NCBI RefSeq assembly: GCF_001750685.1 | Contig: NZ_CP017269.1 | Coordinates: 5,001,416 to 5,065,415, forward strand | DNA: 64,000 bases | Direction of reading: 5' to 3' | Source of the DNA: Geosporobacter ferrireducens | GTDB taxonomy: Bacteria; Bacillota; Clostridia; Peptostreptococcales; Thermotaleaceae | Shown here: positions 9,027 to 17,991 of the stretch, in pieces | Position numbering within the stretch: the first letter of the stretch is position 1 | Layout: the number at the start of each line of letters is the position of its first letter | Translations under genes and position numbers: made by a program | Notes under the pieces: model-generated | What the model saw: the letters and a program-made list of their open reading frames with translations, nothing else | What the model was told of the DNA's origin: nothing | Database searches by the model: none

Positions 9027-9680
9027 ATGATTAAAGATATTGAAGCAGTCATTTTTGATCTGGATGGAACCTTAGTGGATTCGATGTGGATCTGGAAGCA
9101 GATTGATATTGATTATCTCGAGAAGAGAGGAATACCATTGCCAGAGGATTTACAAAAAACTATTGAGGGCATGAGCTTTACAGAAACAGCTAAGTACTTT
9201 AAGGATCGGTTTCAACTCTCTGAAAATCTTGAAGATATAAAAAAAGAGTGGATGGAAATGGCGGAGGATTTTTATGCAAATCAAATTCCTCTAAAGAATG
9301 GCGCATGGACCTTCCTTTCATCGCTTCAGCAAAAGAATATTAAGATGGGCATCGGTACAAGCAATGCTAAAGATTTAGCACAAGCGGTCATAGGAAAACA
9401 CAATTTGCTACCATTTTTTCATTCTATAAGAACTTCCTGTGAGGTAGAAAAAGGAAAGCCGCATCCGGATATTTTTCTTAAGGTGGCAGAAGATTTAAAA
9501 GTTAAGCCGGAAGCTTGTTTGGTTTTCGAAGATACCTATGCAGGGGTTTTGGCTGCAAAGCGTGCGGGCATGAGAGTCATTGCAATCGCTGATGCAACTT
9601 CACTAGCCTATGCGGAAGAGATTCGATCCCTGGCAGATCAATATATTGAAAGCTTTGAGGAAATTGTGCAGGTCGGGTAG
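9027..9680 (+). CDS. HAD superfamily hydrolase (beta-phosphoglucomutase/phosphatase type)
   Basis: 217 residues with all four HAD motifs: FDLDGT with nucleophile D11 and acid/base D13, GTSNA (motif II), the lysine in EKGKPHPD (motif III), and EDTYAGV (motif IV). The small alpha-helical cap between motifs I and II places it in the group of beta-phosphoglucomutase-like and sugar/nucleotide phosphatases. A cytoplasmic phosphomonoesterase role is inferred; the substrate is open. TTGGAGATGAACC precedes the ATG. Confidence 0.88.
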   Translation: MIKDIEAVIFDLDGTLVDSMWIWKQIDIDYLEKRGIPLPEDLQKTIEGMSFTETAKYFKDRFQLSENLEDIKKEWMEMAEDFYANQIPLKNGAWTFLSSLQQKNIKMGIGTSNAKDLAQAVIGKHNLLPFFHSIRTSCEVEKGKPHPDIFLKVAEDLKVKPEACLVFEDTYAGVLAAKRAGMRVIAIADATSLAYAEEIRSLADQYIESFEEIVQVG

Positions 9681-9801
9681 CATTACTCGGCTTGATTTTT
9701 TGTCTAAAAAGTATAAAGAAAAAAGGGTCAATGATAGTCAATTTTACCCTTTATGGAAACAATAGAGTTATAAGAAGCAGCTTCGTAGACGAGGTGATGT
9801 C

Positions 9802-11166
9802 ATGATACAACTACCGGAAGATTTCATAACAAAAATGAAAAGGTTGATGGGCGAAGAGTATGAAGAACTGGAAGCGAGTTATAATGAGGGAAAGGTACAA
9901 GGACTTCGCATAAATACTTTAAAAATTGATAAGGATGATTTTTTAAAGATTAGTCCCTTTCATCTGGAATCAGTTTCTTGGTGTATAGAGGGTTTCTACT
10001 ATCAGGAAGGAGACAGACCTGGAAAACATCCTTTTCATGAAGCGGGCTTATACTACATACAAGAGCCTAGTGCCATGGCAGCAGGAGCACTGCTCGATCC
10101 CCAGCCAGGGGAGCGGGTATTGGACCTGTGTGCTGCGCCAGGAGGGAAATCAACGCATATCGCTGCGATGCTGCAGGGAGAAGGACTTCTGGTATCCAAC
10201 GAAATCCATCCTGCACGGGCGAAGATTCTGTCTCAAAATGTAGAGCGAATGGGGATTCGAAATTGTATTGTTACCAATGAAGAACCGCCACGATTAAAAC
10301 AAAAATTTTTAAGTTACTTTGACAAGATACTCGTAGATGCTCCTTGCTCTGGAGAAGGGATGTTTCGCAAAGATCCCGAAGCTTGTCAGGAATGGAGTTT
10401 GGAAAATGTGGCGCTTTGTGCTGTAAGACAGCTTGAGATTCTAAATTGTGCTGCAGCAATGCTCAAACCACAAGGTAAGCTTGTATACTCTACATGTACT
10501 TTTTCTCCAGAAGAAAATGAAAGAGTACTAGAGCAATTTTTGTGTGAGCATAAGGAATTCTCGCTAATAGAAGCCAGTATTTTTGAAGGCTTTAAGCCTG
10601 GAAGGGTTGAATGGACAACCCATAGAACCCGAACACTTCAAAAGGCATTACGGCTATGGCCCCACCGATTGCGGGGAGAAGGGCACTTTCTTGCAATACT
10701 AAAAAAAGAGGATGGAGACTTGCCAAAGAAAGTCAAGACAAAATTAAAACCTTTGGATAAAAATAGTATGAAGGATTATTTTGATTTCGGAAAAAACTAC
10801 TTAAAGGAGGTACCGCAGGGAGATTTTATCCAATTTGGTGAAAATCTCTACTGCTTGCCGGAAATAGAGGTTTCTTTAGAACAGTTAAGAGTCCTTCGGC
10901 CCGGTTGGCATTTGGGAACATTGAAAAAAAGCAGGTTTGAGCCCTCTCATGCCCTAGCCTTGAGTTTGAAAAGCTTTGAAGCACAGAATGTCATATCTTT
11001 TTCAGCAGTATCAGAAGAAATCCTTTCATATCTAAAGGGTGAGACTATAGAAACAAGCGGAATAGATGGCTGGAATCTCATATGTGTGGAGGGTTATTCG
11101 ATTGGATGGGGTAAACTGGTACAATCTGTTTTGAAGAACCATTACCCGAAAGGTCTTCGGTGGTAG
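9802..11166 (+). CDS. rsmF: RsmF-like rRNA (cytosine-C5) methyltransferase, NOL1/NOP2/sun family
   Basis: 454 residues. The SAM-binding motif DLCAAPGGKSTHIA begins near 108. Two catalytic cysteine motifs follow: DAPCSGEGMF and YSTCTFSPEENE. The C-terminal 150 residues match the RsmF-type RNA-binding extension (LRVLRPGWHLGTLKKSRFEPSHALA). The enzyme methylates a cytosine at C5 in 16S rRNA using S-adenosylmethionine; the exact position in this organism is inferred from the family. The start is preceded by GAGGTGATG. It lies just upstream of the RlmD-like gene, with which it may be co-transcribed. Confidence 0.88.
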   Translation: MIQLPEDFITKMKRLMGEEYEELEASYNEGKVQGLRINTLKIDKDDFLKISPFHLESVSWCIEGFYYQEGDRPGKHPFHEAGLYYIQEPSAMAAGALLDPQPGERVLDLCAAPGGKSTHIAAMLQGEGLLVSNEIHPARAKILSQNVERMGIRNCIVTNEEPPRLKQKFLSYFDKILVDAPCSGEGMFRKDPEACQEWSLENVALCAVRQLEILNCAAAMLKPQGKLVYSTCTFSPEENERVLEQFLCEHKEFSLIEASIFEGFKPGRVEWTTHRTRTLQKALRLWPHRLRGEGHFLAILKKEDGDLPKKVKTKLKPLDKNSMKDYFDFGKNYLKEVPQGDFIQFGENLYCLPEIEVSLEQLRVLRPGWHLGTLKKSRFEPSHALALSLKSFEAQNVISFSAVSEEILSYLKGETIETSGIDGWNLICVEGYSIGWGKLVQSVLKNHYPKGLRW

Positions 11167-11226
11167 AAAAAAGCAGCTTACGATAAGATTAGATTAAGAA
11201 GAAAAATCATGAGGAGGGATGGAGCT

Positions 11227-12603
11227 ATGGTAAAGAAAAGAGATATTGTTGAGGCGAAAATTGAAGATTTAGAATTTCCATCCAAAGGAATTGCACGAAT
11301 TGATGGGAAAAAGCTATTCGTAAAAAATACAGTACCCGGCCAATTGGTTCGCGTAAATATCAGTAAGGTGAAGGATGATTATGCGGAAGGAAAATTGATA
11401 GAGGTATTAGAAAGATCGCCACAGGAGGTAGAATCTTTCTGTGAGCATTTTGGAAGCTGTGGAGGATGTGCTCATCAAACATTGCCCTACGAAGCGCAGT
11501 TAGAAATGAAAGCAAATTTGGTGTATAGGCTTCTAGAGGATGCAGGGATCAGGGATTATCAATTCTTAGGCATCGAGGGAAGTCCAGAGACATTTGCTTA
11601 TCGAAACAAGATGGAATATTCTTTTGGGGATGAGGAAAAGGGTGGAGAGATCACACTGGGAATGCACAAAAAAGGGAAGTTTCATGATGTAGTGACTGTT
11701 GATCGGTGCCGCATTGCTGATGAGGATTTTAATCTGATTTTGCGCACGATTCTTCATTATTTTCGTGAGAAAAAAATACCTCTTTATAATAATAAGACAC
11801 ATATAGGCTATCTGCGACATCTGGTAGTCCGAAAGGCGAAGAAGACAAAAGAGATATTGGTCAACCTGGTAACGTCTACACAGCAGCAGGTAGATATGAC
11901 AGAGCTAGTGGAACTGCTTAAGCAGCAGAATTATGAGGGAAGGCTTGTAGGCTTTTTACATACCTTTAATGATGGGGTTTCTGATGTAGTTATCAGTGAT
12001 CGAACCGATACTCTTTGGGGACAAGATTATTTTACTGAAGAAATACTTGGATTGTGTTTCCAGATTTCTGCTTTCTCTTTTTTCCAGACGAATTCTATAG
12101 GCGCAGAAAAATTGTATAGTCTGGTAATGGATTTTATGGGAGCAGCAGCAGATAAAACAGTATTTGATTTGTACTGCGGAACAGGTACTATTGGGCAAAT
12201 TGCAGCAAAAAAAGCCAAAAAGGTTATTGGTATTGAGATTGTGGAAGAAGCAGTGGCTGCAGCAAATCGAAATGCAAGGTTAAACGGATTGGATAATTGT
12301 GTTTTTATTGCAGGAGATGTATTGAAAAAGATTGATGAATTAAAGGAAAAACCGGATATTATTATATTAGATCCGCCACGGGCCGGGATTCATCCGAAGG
12401 CATTAAAAAAGATATTAGATTATAAAGCAGCGGAAATCATTTATGTTTCTTGTAATCCTAAGACTTTAGCAGAAAATTTGAAAGATATGCAGCAGGCAGG
12501 GTACCGTGTGGAGAAGGTGAAGTGTATGGATATGTTCCCGCATACATCGCATGTTGAGACGGTAGTATTGATGTCAAGGGTGAAGGTAAATACGATGTTT
12601 TAG
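11227..12603 (+). CDS. rlmD: 23S rRNA (uracil-C5)-methyltransferase RlmD/RlmCD family
   Basis: An ATG also occurs at 11209, but the ATG at 11227 has GAGGAGGG eight bases upstream and begins MVKKRDIVEAKIEDL, so I use it. An N-terminal TRAM domain (about 5-62) is followed by the 4Fe-4S cysteine cluster CEHFGSCGGC. The SAM motif is VFDLYCGTGTIGQ, the substrate/catalytic motifs are LDPPRAG and VSCNPKTLAEN. It makes 5-methyluridine in 23S rRNA. The C-terminus HVETVVLMSR is conserved; the last residues (VKVNTMF) may be family variation. Mobile elements are known to use the 3' end of this gene in other Firmicutes. Confidence 0.93.
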   Translation: MVKKRDIVEAKIEDLEFPSKGIARIDGKKLFVKNTVPGQLVRVNISKVKDDYAEGKLIEVLERSPQEVESFCEHFGSCGGCAHQTLPYEAQLEMKANLVYRLLEDAGIRDYQFLGIEGSPETFAYRNKMEYSFGDEEKGGEITLGMHKKGKFHDVVTVDRCRIADEDFNLILRTILHYFREKKIPLYNNKTHIGYLRHLVVRKAKKTKEILVNLVTSTQQQVDMTELVELLKQQNYEGRLVGFLHTFNDGVSDVVISDRTDTLWGQDYFTEEILGLCFQISAFSFFQTNSIGAEKLYSLVMDFMGAAADKTVFDLYCGTGTIGQIAAKKAKKVIGIEIVEEAVAAANRNARLNGLDNCVFIAGDVLKKIDELKEKPDIIILDPPRAGIHPKALKKILDYKAAEIIYVSCNPKTLAENLKDMQQAGYRVEKVKCMDMFPHTSHVETVVLMSRVKVNTMF

Positions 12604-12631
12604 GGATAAAAAACTTTATAAATAAAGGGTT

Positions 12632-12686
12632 TCCGTGATTTGAGATCTGGTTTCAAGCCGGCAGGATAATCACGGATATTTGTTTT
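12632..12686 (+). terminator. Terminator-like hairpin after rlmD
   Basis: TCCGTGATT pairs perfectly with AATCACGGA (12668-12676), an inner CTGG/CCGG stem closes the loop, and TATTTGTTTT follows. Confidence 0.6.
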
Positions 12687-12870
12687 GCGGGAACTTATCC
12701 AAGATAGGCAGGCTAGATGATTAAGAAGATGATATGGATATTGATGTGGTGAGTTGACACGATTGCTGGCAAAGACGTGGTGAGTTGATAAGATGACTAA
12801 CGAAATCAGCATAGGTGTCGTTGGTGAAAAGAATTCGAAGTAACTCTCCTAAGAATGATAATAATAAAAT

Positions 12871-12948
12871 AAAGGGTTCCTGACATTGCATCTTTAGTGT
12901 CATTGTTTTTACCATGATGCTAATACCAGGAAACCCTTATTTTTTTTC
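12871..12948. terminator. Probable bidirectional terminator between converging operons
   Basis: AAAGGGTTCCTG (12871-12882) pairs with CAGGAAACCCTT (12927-12938) with one bulge; a long T-run follows on the plus strand and an A-rich run precedes it, so it could also stop the leftward res transcript. Confidence 0.6.
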
Positions 12949-13009
12949 GTGGGGACTTATCAACTACTATGAAATCAATGATGTGAAGCTGACATGATAT
13001 ATGAAGAGA

Positions 13010-15517
13010 TTAATCCTCTCTCACAGCATCCTCATCGAAAATTCTATCAAGCTCTTCATTTGAGGTAATACCCCTAACCTTCTTTCTAATGGTTGTTTTT
13101 TCCATATCAAGTCGATAGAAATGCTCGCGACCATCAACACCTTTTTTTAGCCTAATGAGCTGAATCCTACCAAATTTATCCCAGTGTTTTTCTGCAAACT
13201 TTGCTAAACCAACTGCTTTAGGGTAATTGTCTTTACGACTAGGGTCATGTGGTTCAAGAATATCAAAAATGTAACCGTCTGTATCAACTCTTACTACTAC
13301 CAAATCTGGGAACATGGAAGTGGTGACACCGTTAACTTCATATGGAATTTCAAGGGACCACTTTTTACGATCAAGATTACGCAACCAGCAGATAGCTCCA
13401 TTTTTAAGCTCTTCATCAAGCAATCCACTTTCCCATTTATTTAGTGTTGTTTGGAATGTACCATCTTCATTACAGTAGAGGTGTTGTTCAAACTTTACAC
13501 TATCTTCTGGCAGATAAAAATCGATTGAATCTGGCATTATCCATGGAACAGAAATAGGTTGTACTGAAGCGTTGATTAATCTTTCGTAGCTTGTTTTACG
13601 AGCTTCATTCAATTTTGCAATAGAGCGTTTGTTATGTTCATACAGTTTGATAAACTCTTTCTCAGCCAAATCATTTATTCTTTCCATTGCATCTGTATCG
13701 TTAGTAAGAACTATGATTTCAACTTTTACATCAATATGATCTCTACTACTATTCTTAATCCAGTATTCTTTGTGCAACCCTTCACCTAAAATCTTTCCGG
13801 ACTGTTCAAAATGACGGGAAATATCAAAATCTGACACTGTCATAGTCTGTGAGGACTCATCAAAAGAATAGGCGTTGTCACCATAGTCAAATGTCAGCGT
13901 TCCAAGCGAAAAGCCAGTGATTGCAGCTACTCGGTTTTCAAAAAGACCACTTTCTTTGAGCTTTGTGATTTCTTCCTGCATTTTTAATAACACTGCGTTT
14001 TTTACAGTCTTCTGAGATTCTAAATCGATACCATCCATAGTTAGAGCACGAGAAATCTGTATCAATAATTTTAAAGGTGCTTGCTTACGAGTTGAATCTA
14101 TCCTGTAAGTGATAAGATTATCCATCGCATCAAATACGTCTGTATAAGCCAAGTTTCTCCCTAATGTTACAAGTTCTTTGTTGGTCCCAGTTTCAGTTGG
14201 CATAATAGCTTCACTATCACGTAGAGCCTTGACAACATTTTCAACCGTTTTTTCATCAAAGTATGGAAGGAATAAGCTGACGCTGTTAAGTTCAGCATCG
14301 GAAGATATCCTTCTAGCTAAAGGAGTACGAATAACTCTCCCTAATAATTGAGCAATGTAAGTATAATCCTGTGCACTCCTGAATGACATCATTGTTTCGG
14401 CACGTGGACAGTCCCATCCTGTAGAGAGGTTCATTTTAAAGAATACAACCATTACGTTTTCTTCGTCATTTATTCTAGATGCTTCTATTTGTTGTATTTC
14501 AATGTCGCGCACTTTAAGTGTACCGCGGTCATTAAATGTATGAACAACCTCGCCAGGTTGTAATTTTCGTCCTATAGACTCTTCTAATAAATCAATACAA
14601 GTTCCTAAGTCTGTATGAGTTGCTTCACGCTCATTGCCATCCTCAACCTGAATAACAAGAATAGGATTTACCATTTTCTCGTCTTCACTCTCACAATAGG
14701 ATTTCCAATGAACACATTTCTTTCGCCAATTTTCTACTGCTCCTTTGAACATTGTCATATCGGCACTTAATTGAATATCAGGATAGTGTATGATAATTCT
14801 ATCTTTCAAGAGACCGGATTCGCGCACTTGCTCGGGTGGGACGATGACTTTCTGGACCGTTGATGTTGTTCCAGCAATCAAATTATCAAACCTCTGTGGT
14901 GTTGCTGTTACACCGATTACTAAAGGCATAATGCAAAGTCCGTCTTCTTTACTGCCTTTAATAAATTTTTGCATTATAGATTGTGCCTTGTTTTCAGCTT
15001 GAACAGATGTATAGGTGCCTCTATGAGCCTCATCAATAACTACATAAAACTTTTTAGGACTACGCTTCGCAGTATTAGTAAGTGTTTCCCATATTGAATA
15101 TTGTCGTATATCTGAAGTTCCTGTAAGCAGTTTATCAGAACCAAGTTTCTGAGTATTTAAAAAGTAAATGCAGCCACCTTCAAAATATTCAGCATTAAAG
15201 GTTGAATCAATAGTTACCAGATCTCGAACACGGATTTTGTCCGACTTACTTTCGATCTTCAGTCTAGTTTGTTCATTGAGTTCGGGTGAATCTGAGAGCC
15301 AAATAAAAACGGAATCTGGATCTCCAATGCTGTCGGCACTACCATATAATAAATCTTCAAAGAGTGTTGTCATAATAATGGTTTTTCCTGAACCTGTGGG
15401 AGCGGAAAAGGATATAATCTGTGGGTCACGTTCACTCCACATTAAGTGTGCTTTATTGATTTTGTCGTGTAGCTCTGTAAGGGCCGTTTCCTGAAAAGGA
15501 AATAATATATCTCTCAT
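13010..15517 (-). CDS. res: Type III restriction enzyme Res subunit
   Basis: 835 residues. The N-terminal SF2 helicase/translocase shows Walker A APTGSGKT (39-46), Walker B IDEAH (161-165), later TATPQRF and the arginine-finger region QLLGRVIRTP. Near the C-terminus, FPDLVVV (from 736) and DILEPHD form a PD-(D/E)xK-like nuclease in which the usual lysine position reads His (E755-P-H757). Res cleaves DNA after ATP-dependent movement between unmodified sites, in complex with Mod. The ATG abuts the stop codon of mod, so it is translationally coupled and last in the operon. Confidence 0.92.
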   Translation of the reverse strand: MRDILFPFQETALTELHDKINKAHLMWSERDPQIISFSAPTGSGKTIIMTTLFEDLLYGSADSIGDPDSVFIWLSDSPELNEQTRLKIESKSDKIRVRDLVTIDSTFNAEYFEGGCIYFLNTQKLGSDKLLTGTSDIRQYSIWETLTNTAKRSPKKFYVVIDEAHRGTYTSVQAENKAQSIMQKFIKGSKEDGLCIMPLVIGVTATPQRFDNLIAGTTSTVQKVIVPPEQVRESGLLKDRIIIHYPDIQLSADMTMFKGAVENWRKKCVHWKSYCESEDEKMVNPILVIQVEDGNEREATHTDLGTCIDLLEESIGRKLQPGEVVHTFNDRGTLKVRDIEIQQIEASRINDEENVMVVFFKMNLSTGWDCPRAETMMSFRSAQDYTYIAQLLGRVIRTPLARRISSDAELNSVSLFLPYFDEKTVENVVKALRDSEAIMPTETGTNKELVTLGRNLAYTDVFDAMDNLITYRIDSTRKQAPLKLLIQISRALTMDGIDLESQKTVKNAVLLKMQEEITKLKESGLFENRVAAITGFSLGTLTFDYGDNAYSFDESSQTMTVSDFDISRHFEQSGKILGEGLHKEYWIKNSSRDHIDVKVEIIVLTNDTDAMERINDLAEKEFIKLYEHNKRSIAKLNEARKTSYERLINASVQPISVPWIMPDSIDFYLPEDSVKFEQHLYCNEDGTFQTTLNKWESGLLDEELKNGAICWLRNLDRKKWSLEIPYEVNGVTTSMFPDLVVVRVDTDGYIFDILEPHDPSRKDNYPKAVGLAKFAEKHWDKFGRIQLIRLKKGVDGREHFYRLDMEKTTIRKKVRGITSNEELDRIFDEDAVRED

Positions 15518-17971
15518 TTATGAATCCCTCCTGCTTCCCAACACAAAGTTATCGATATAATCACGATAAAGTTGGTGTGTGTTATTTATTTTTACTCCAG
15601 CTGTCATTTCACGGAAAGCTTCCTCGGAGTTAGTAACGAAGTACACCACTTGGATGTTATTCTCTTCAGAGAGCTTTTCGGTAAACTCAGCAAATTTTGT
15701 CTCATCAACCAGGATAGCAAAACCATTTTGAGGTAAAATTAGCATGTCTGGCACTTCATTATTATTTATTTCAGGTCTTTTTCCAATTGCACCAGACTTA
15801 AGCCATAATAACGGCAATATTTCGCTAAACTGTTGTCCTAATGAAACACTATTTTTATCTAGGAAATCTAGTTTGAAGTATTCTGCATTGGCAGGAAAGC
15901 CTTCGTTCATTGGACGCTTAATTTGTGATGTTATATTTATGAGGCCGAGCAAGTCTGAAACCTTCGATTTAATGCTCTTGAATACTGCTGCTTCTTTTTC
16001 AATAATGTAAAAGTCTATGATATGGTCTTGGCCTTCCAGAGCATCCAACCATTCATCAACAGCATTTGCATCAAAAAGAATCGATGCTGTATGTTTATCA
16101 GAAACAATGAATTTACTATCCGATTTTACCAACGTTTGTGGTAGTTGTGTTTTTCCTTCTTTGCTGCGAAGCAAAGAAACAAGCTGCTTTTTGGTAGTTT
16201 TCGTTAGAACTTCAAAGTCTTCAGCAAAGCTAAGTTGATAGAATGAACGTTCAACTTCCTTTGTTTCAGTCAGGGTTGTAATGTAATCACCTGTCAAAAT
16301 CGTACCATCGTCACGCTTGCCAAGGATGCTATATTTTGTCCTCGGCCAAGTTACTGCTCGGCAAATTCCTTGTTTTTCCCAATCAGGATCACCTGGCTGA
16401 TAGCCGCTTCTTTGTAAATTTCGAGCCTCATCAACTGAAACTTCATTGTTGGTAACTAGTATGCATCGCCTGTGACCGCTGTCTTCAGCATTCAAAAGAT
16501 TAACAGCGTGGAGAGTCGTACCACTTCCAGCAAAGAAATCAACAATGAGAGCATTAGGGTTATCTTTAATTACCACACCAAGCGCATCATGGACCGCATA
16601 AAGTGATTTAGGGAAAGAAAATGTATTAGGCTTATTGAGTATACTTGTAATCATGTCAGTTCCATATGTTCCCGCATTATGAGAATTTCGGTACCAAACG
16701 GTCCGAACGAGTTGATTTGTCTCACCAGCATATTCCACCTCAACGGCTCCAGTAACATTGTTGCGTCCAGTTATGATTATCTCTCCACGTTCGATCTGTT
16801 CGCGTTGTTTTTTAAACAAATATTTAATAGGCCATGTTTTTCGCTTAGCATCGAATTTCCCAACAGAAACATATCCAAGCTCTATCATCTTATTTAAAGT
16901 GTCATTGCTCATTGACCATCGGCCTTCCGATAAATCAGTTCGAACGGGCCATGCGGCTTTATATCCATCTATAGTAGCATCGTAATCAGGATGTTCTCCT
17001 AATGGTAAAACATCCCCAGCCTTGACAACCCGGTTATTTTCTTCATCAATTAATATTGGATAGTATAAATTAGGTGAATCTTGCCTATATGAATCACTGC
17101 CTCGTCTAAGCAAAGATGCCCATGTTACCTTTTTTGAAAAAGCATCGTTTTCTCCAAGCATTCTATCGAACCAACTTGAAATATTCGCCAGTGGCATAAA
17201 AACATAAATGATATACTCTTCAACTCGAGCGAAATGTCCTTGTGATACGCCCTTATAATTAATTACGTCGGTTACCATTTGAATATGAGCTTCAGGGAAA
17301 AGCTCCTCAAGTAAAGTGCGAAGATGATGAACTTCGTGTTCATCGATAGTAACAATCAATATACCTGTATCAGGGTTTAATATTCTTCTAGCGATTTTTA
17401 ATCTTTTTTGCATCATTGAAAGCCATTTGCTATGGCGCCAGTTATCACTAGAATCTACGTAATCATTATTGTATTTCCAATCCCGTGCACCTGTGTTGTA
17501 TGGTGGATCAATATAAATACAATCGACCTTCTTAGGGTAGAGATATTCCAGTAACTGAAGGGCATGGTAATTATCTGCTTCAATGATTGAATGCCATGAA
17601 TCATTATCAGGAGCATTTTCTACAGAATCAATTGGCTGAAGAGTAGGAAATATCGGTTCTCCAAACTGAGCAACTGAAACTAACTCCATAAGCGGGGAGT
17701 TCAATATATCTCCTGTTGTTTTGTTACGGCAAATTGCAGAATTACCCTCTAATTTTATTACTGTATATACATCATTAATGTGACCAGTTTTTAACGCAAC
17801 TGTCGAACCGCGTTTGATAGGAACGTCGTAAAGAGGAGTACATTCTGGGATATGGTCCTCAAATACAAGTCCAAATTTTTTATTTTTTGAAATACGTGTA
17901 AATTCCTGTTCCAAGCGGTTACGCAAGGAAGTGTCCGGAATTTGACGCAATAAATCATCAATTGCAGCCAT
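15518..17971 (-). CDS. mod: Type III DNA methyltransferase Mod subunit
   Basis: 817 residues, a beta-class adenine methyltransferase with catalytic IDPPYNT (154-160) before the SAM motif VDFFAGSGTTLHA (477-489). The roughly 320 residues between them hold the target-recognition domain, which sets the recognition sequence and is typically variable. Mod methylates one strand of an asymmetric site and also provides site recognition for Res. AGGAGG precedes the start. It starts 20 bases after the ABC ATPase gene and is directly followed by res, which places the restriction system in the same transcript as the ABC-3C genes. Confidence 0.94.
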   Translation of the reverse strand: MAAIDDLLRQIPDTSLRNRLEQEFTRISKNKKFGLVFEDHIPECTPLYDVPIKRGSTVALKTGHINDVYTVIKLEGNSAICRNKTTGDILNSPLMELVSVAQFGEPIFPTLQPIDSVENAPDNDSWHSIIEADNYHALQLLEYLYPKKVDCIYIDPPYNTGARDWKYNNDYVDSSDNWRHSKWLSMMQKRLKIARRILNPDTGILIVTIDEHEVHHLRTLLEELFPEAHIQMVTDVINYKGVSQGHFARVEEYIIYVFMPLANISSWFDRMLGENDAFSKKVTWASLLRRGSDSYRQDSPNLYYPILIDEENNRVVKAGDVLPLGEHPDYDATIDGYKAAWPVRTDLSEGRWSMSNDTLNKMIELGYVSVGKFDAKRKTWPIKYLFKKQREQIERGEIIITGRNNVTGAVEVEYAGETNQLVRTVWYRNSHNAGTYGTDMITSILNKPNTFSFPKSLYAVHDALGVVIKDNPNALIVDFFAGSGTTLHAVNLLNAEDSGHRRCILVTNNEVSVDEARNLQRSGYQPGDPDWEKQGICRAVTWPRTKYSILGKRDDGTILTGDYITTLTETKEVERSFYQLSFAEDFEVLTKTTKKQLVSLLRSKEGKTQLPQTLVKSDSKFIVSDKHTASILFDANAVDEWLDALEGQDHIIDFYIIEKEAAVFKSIKSKVSDLLGLINITSQIKRPMNEGFPANAEYFKLDFLDKNSVSLGQQFSEILPLLWLKSGAIGKRPEINNNEVPDMLILPQNGFAILVDETKFAEFTEKLSEENNIQVVYFVTNSEEAFREMTAGVKINNTHQLYRDYIDNFVLGSRRDS

Positions 17972-17991
17972 TTTTTAAAATCCTCCTATAT

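Larger units (their letters stand above)
12604..13009. other. Intergenic region between rlmD and the defence operon
   Basis: No gene. It holds two terminator-like structures (12632-12686 and 12871-12948) that begin alike (AATAAAGGGTTTCC, AATAAAGGGTTCC) and are followed by related GGAACTTATC/GGGACTTATC sequence, and a 12-bp direct repeat GTGGTGAGTTGA at 12746-12757 and 12777-12788. If the mobile segment inserted at the 3' end of rlmD, an attachment site would lie here, but I could not match one to the right end. Confidence 0.5.

Noticed and set aside
11209..11226. ATG 11209 as the start of rlmD
   Set aside because: It overlaps the GAGGAGGG binding site that serves ATG 11227.
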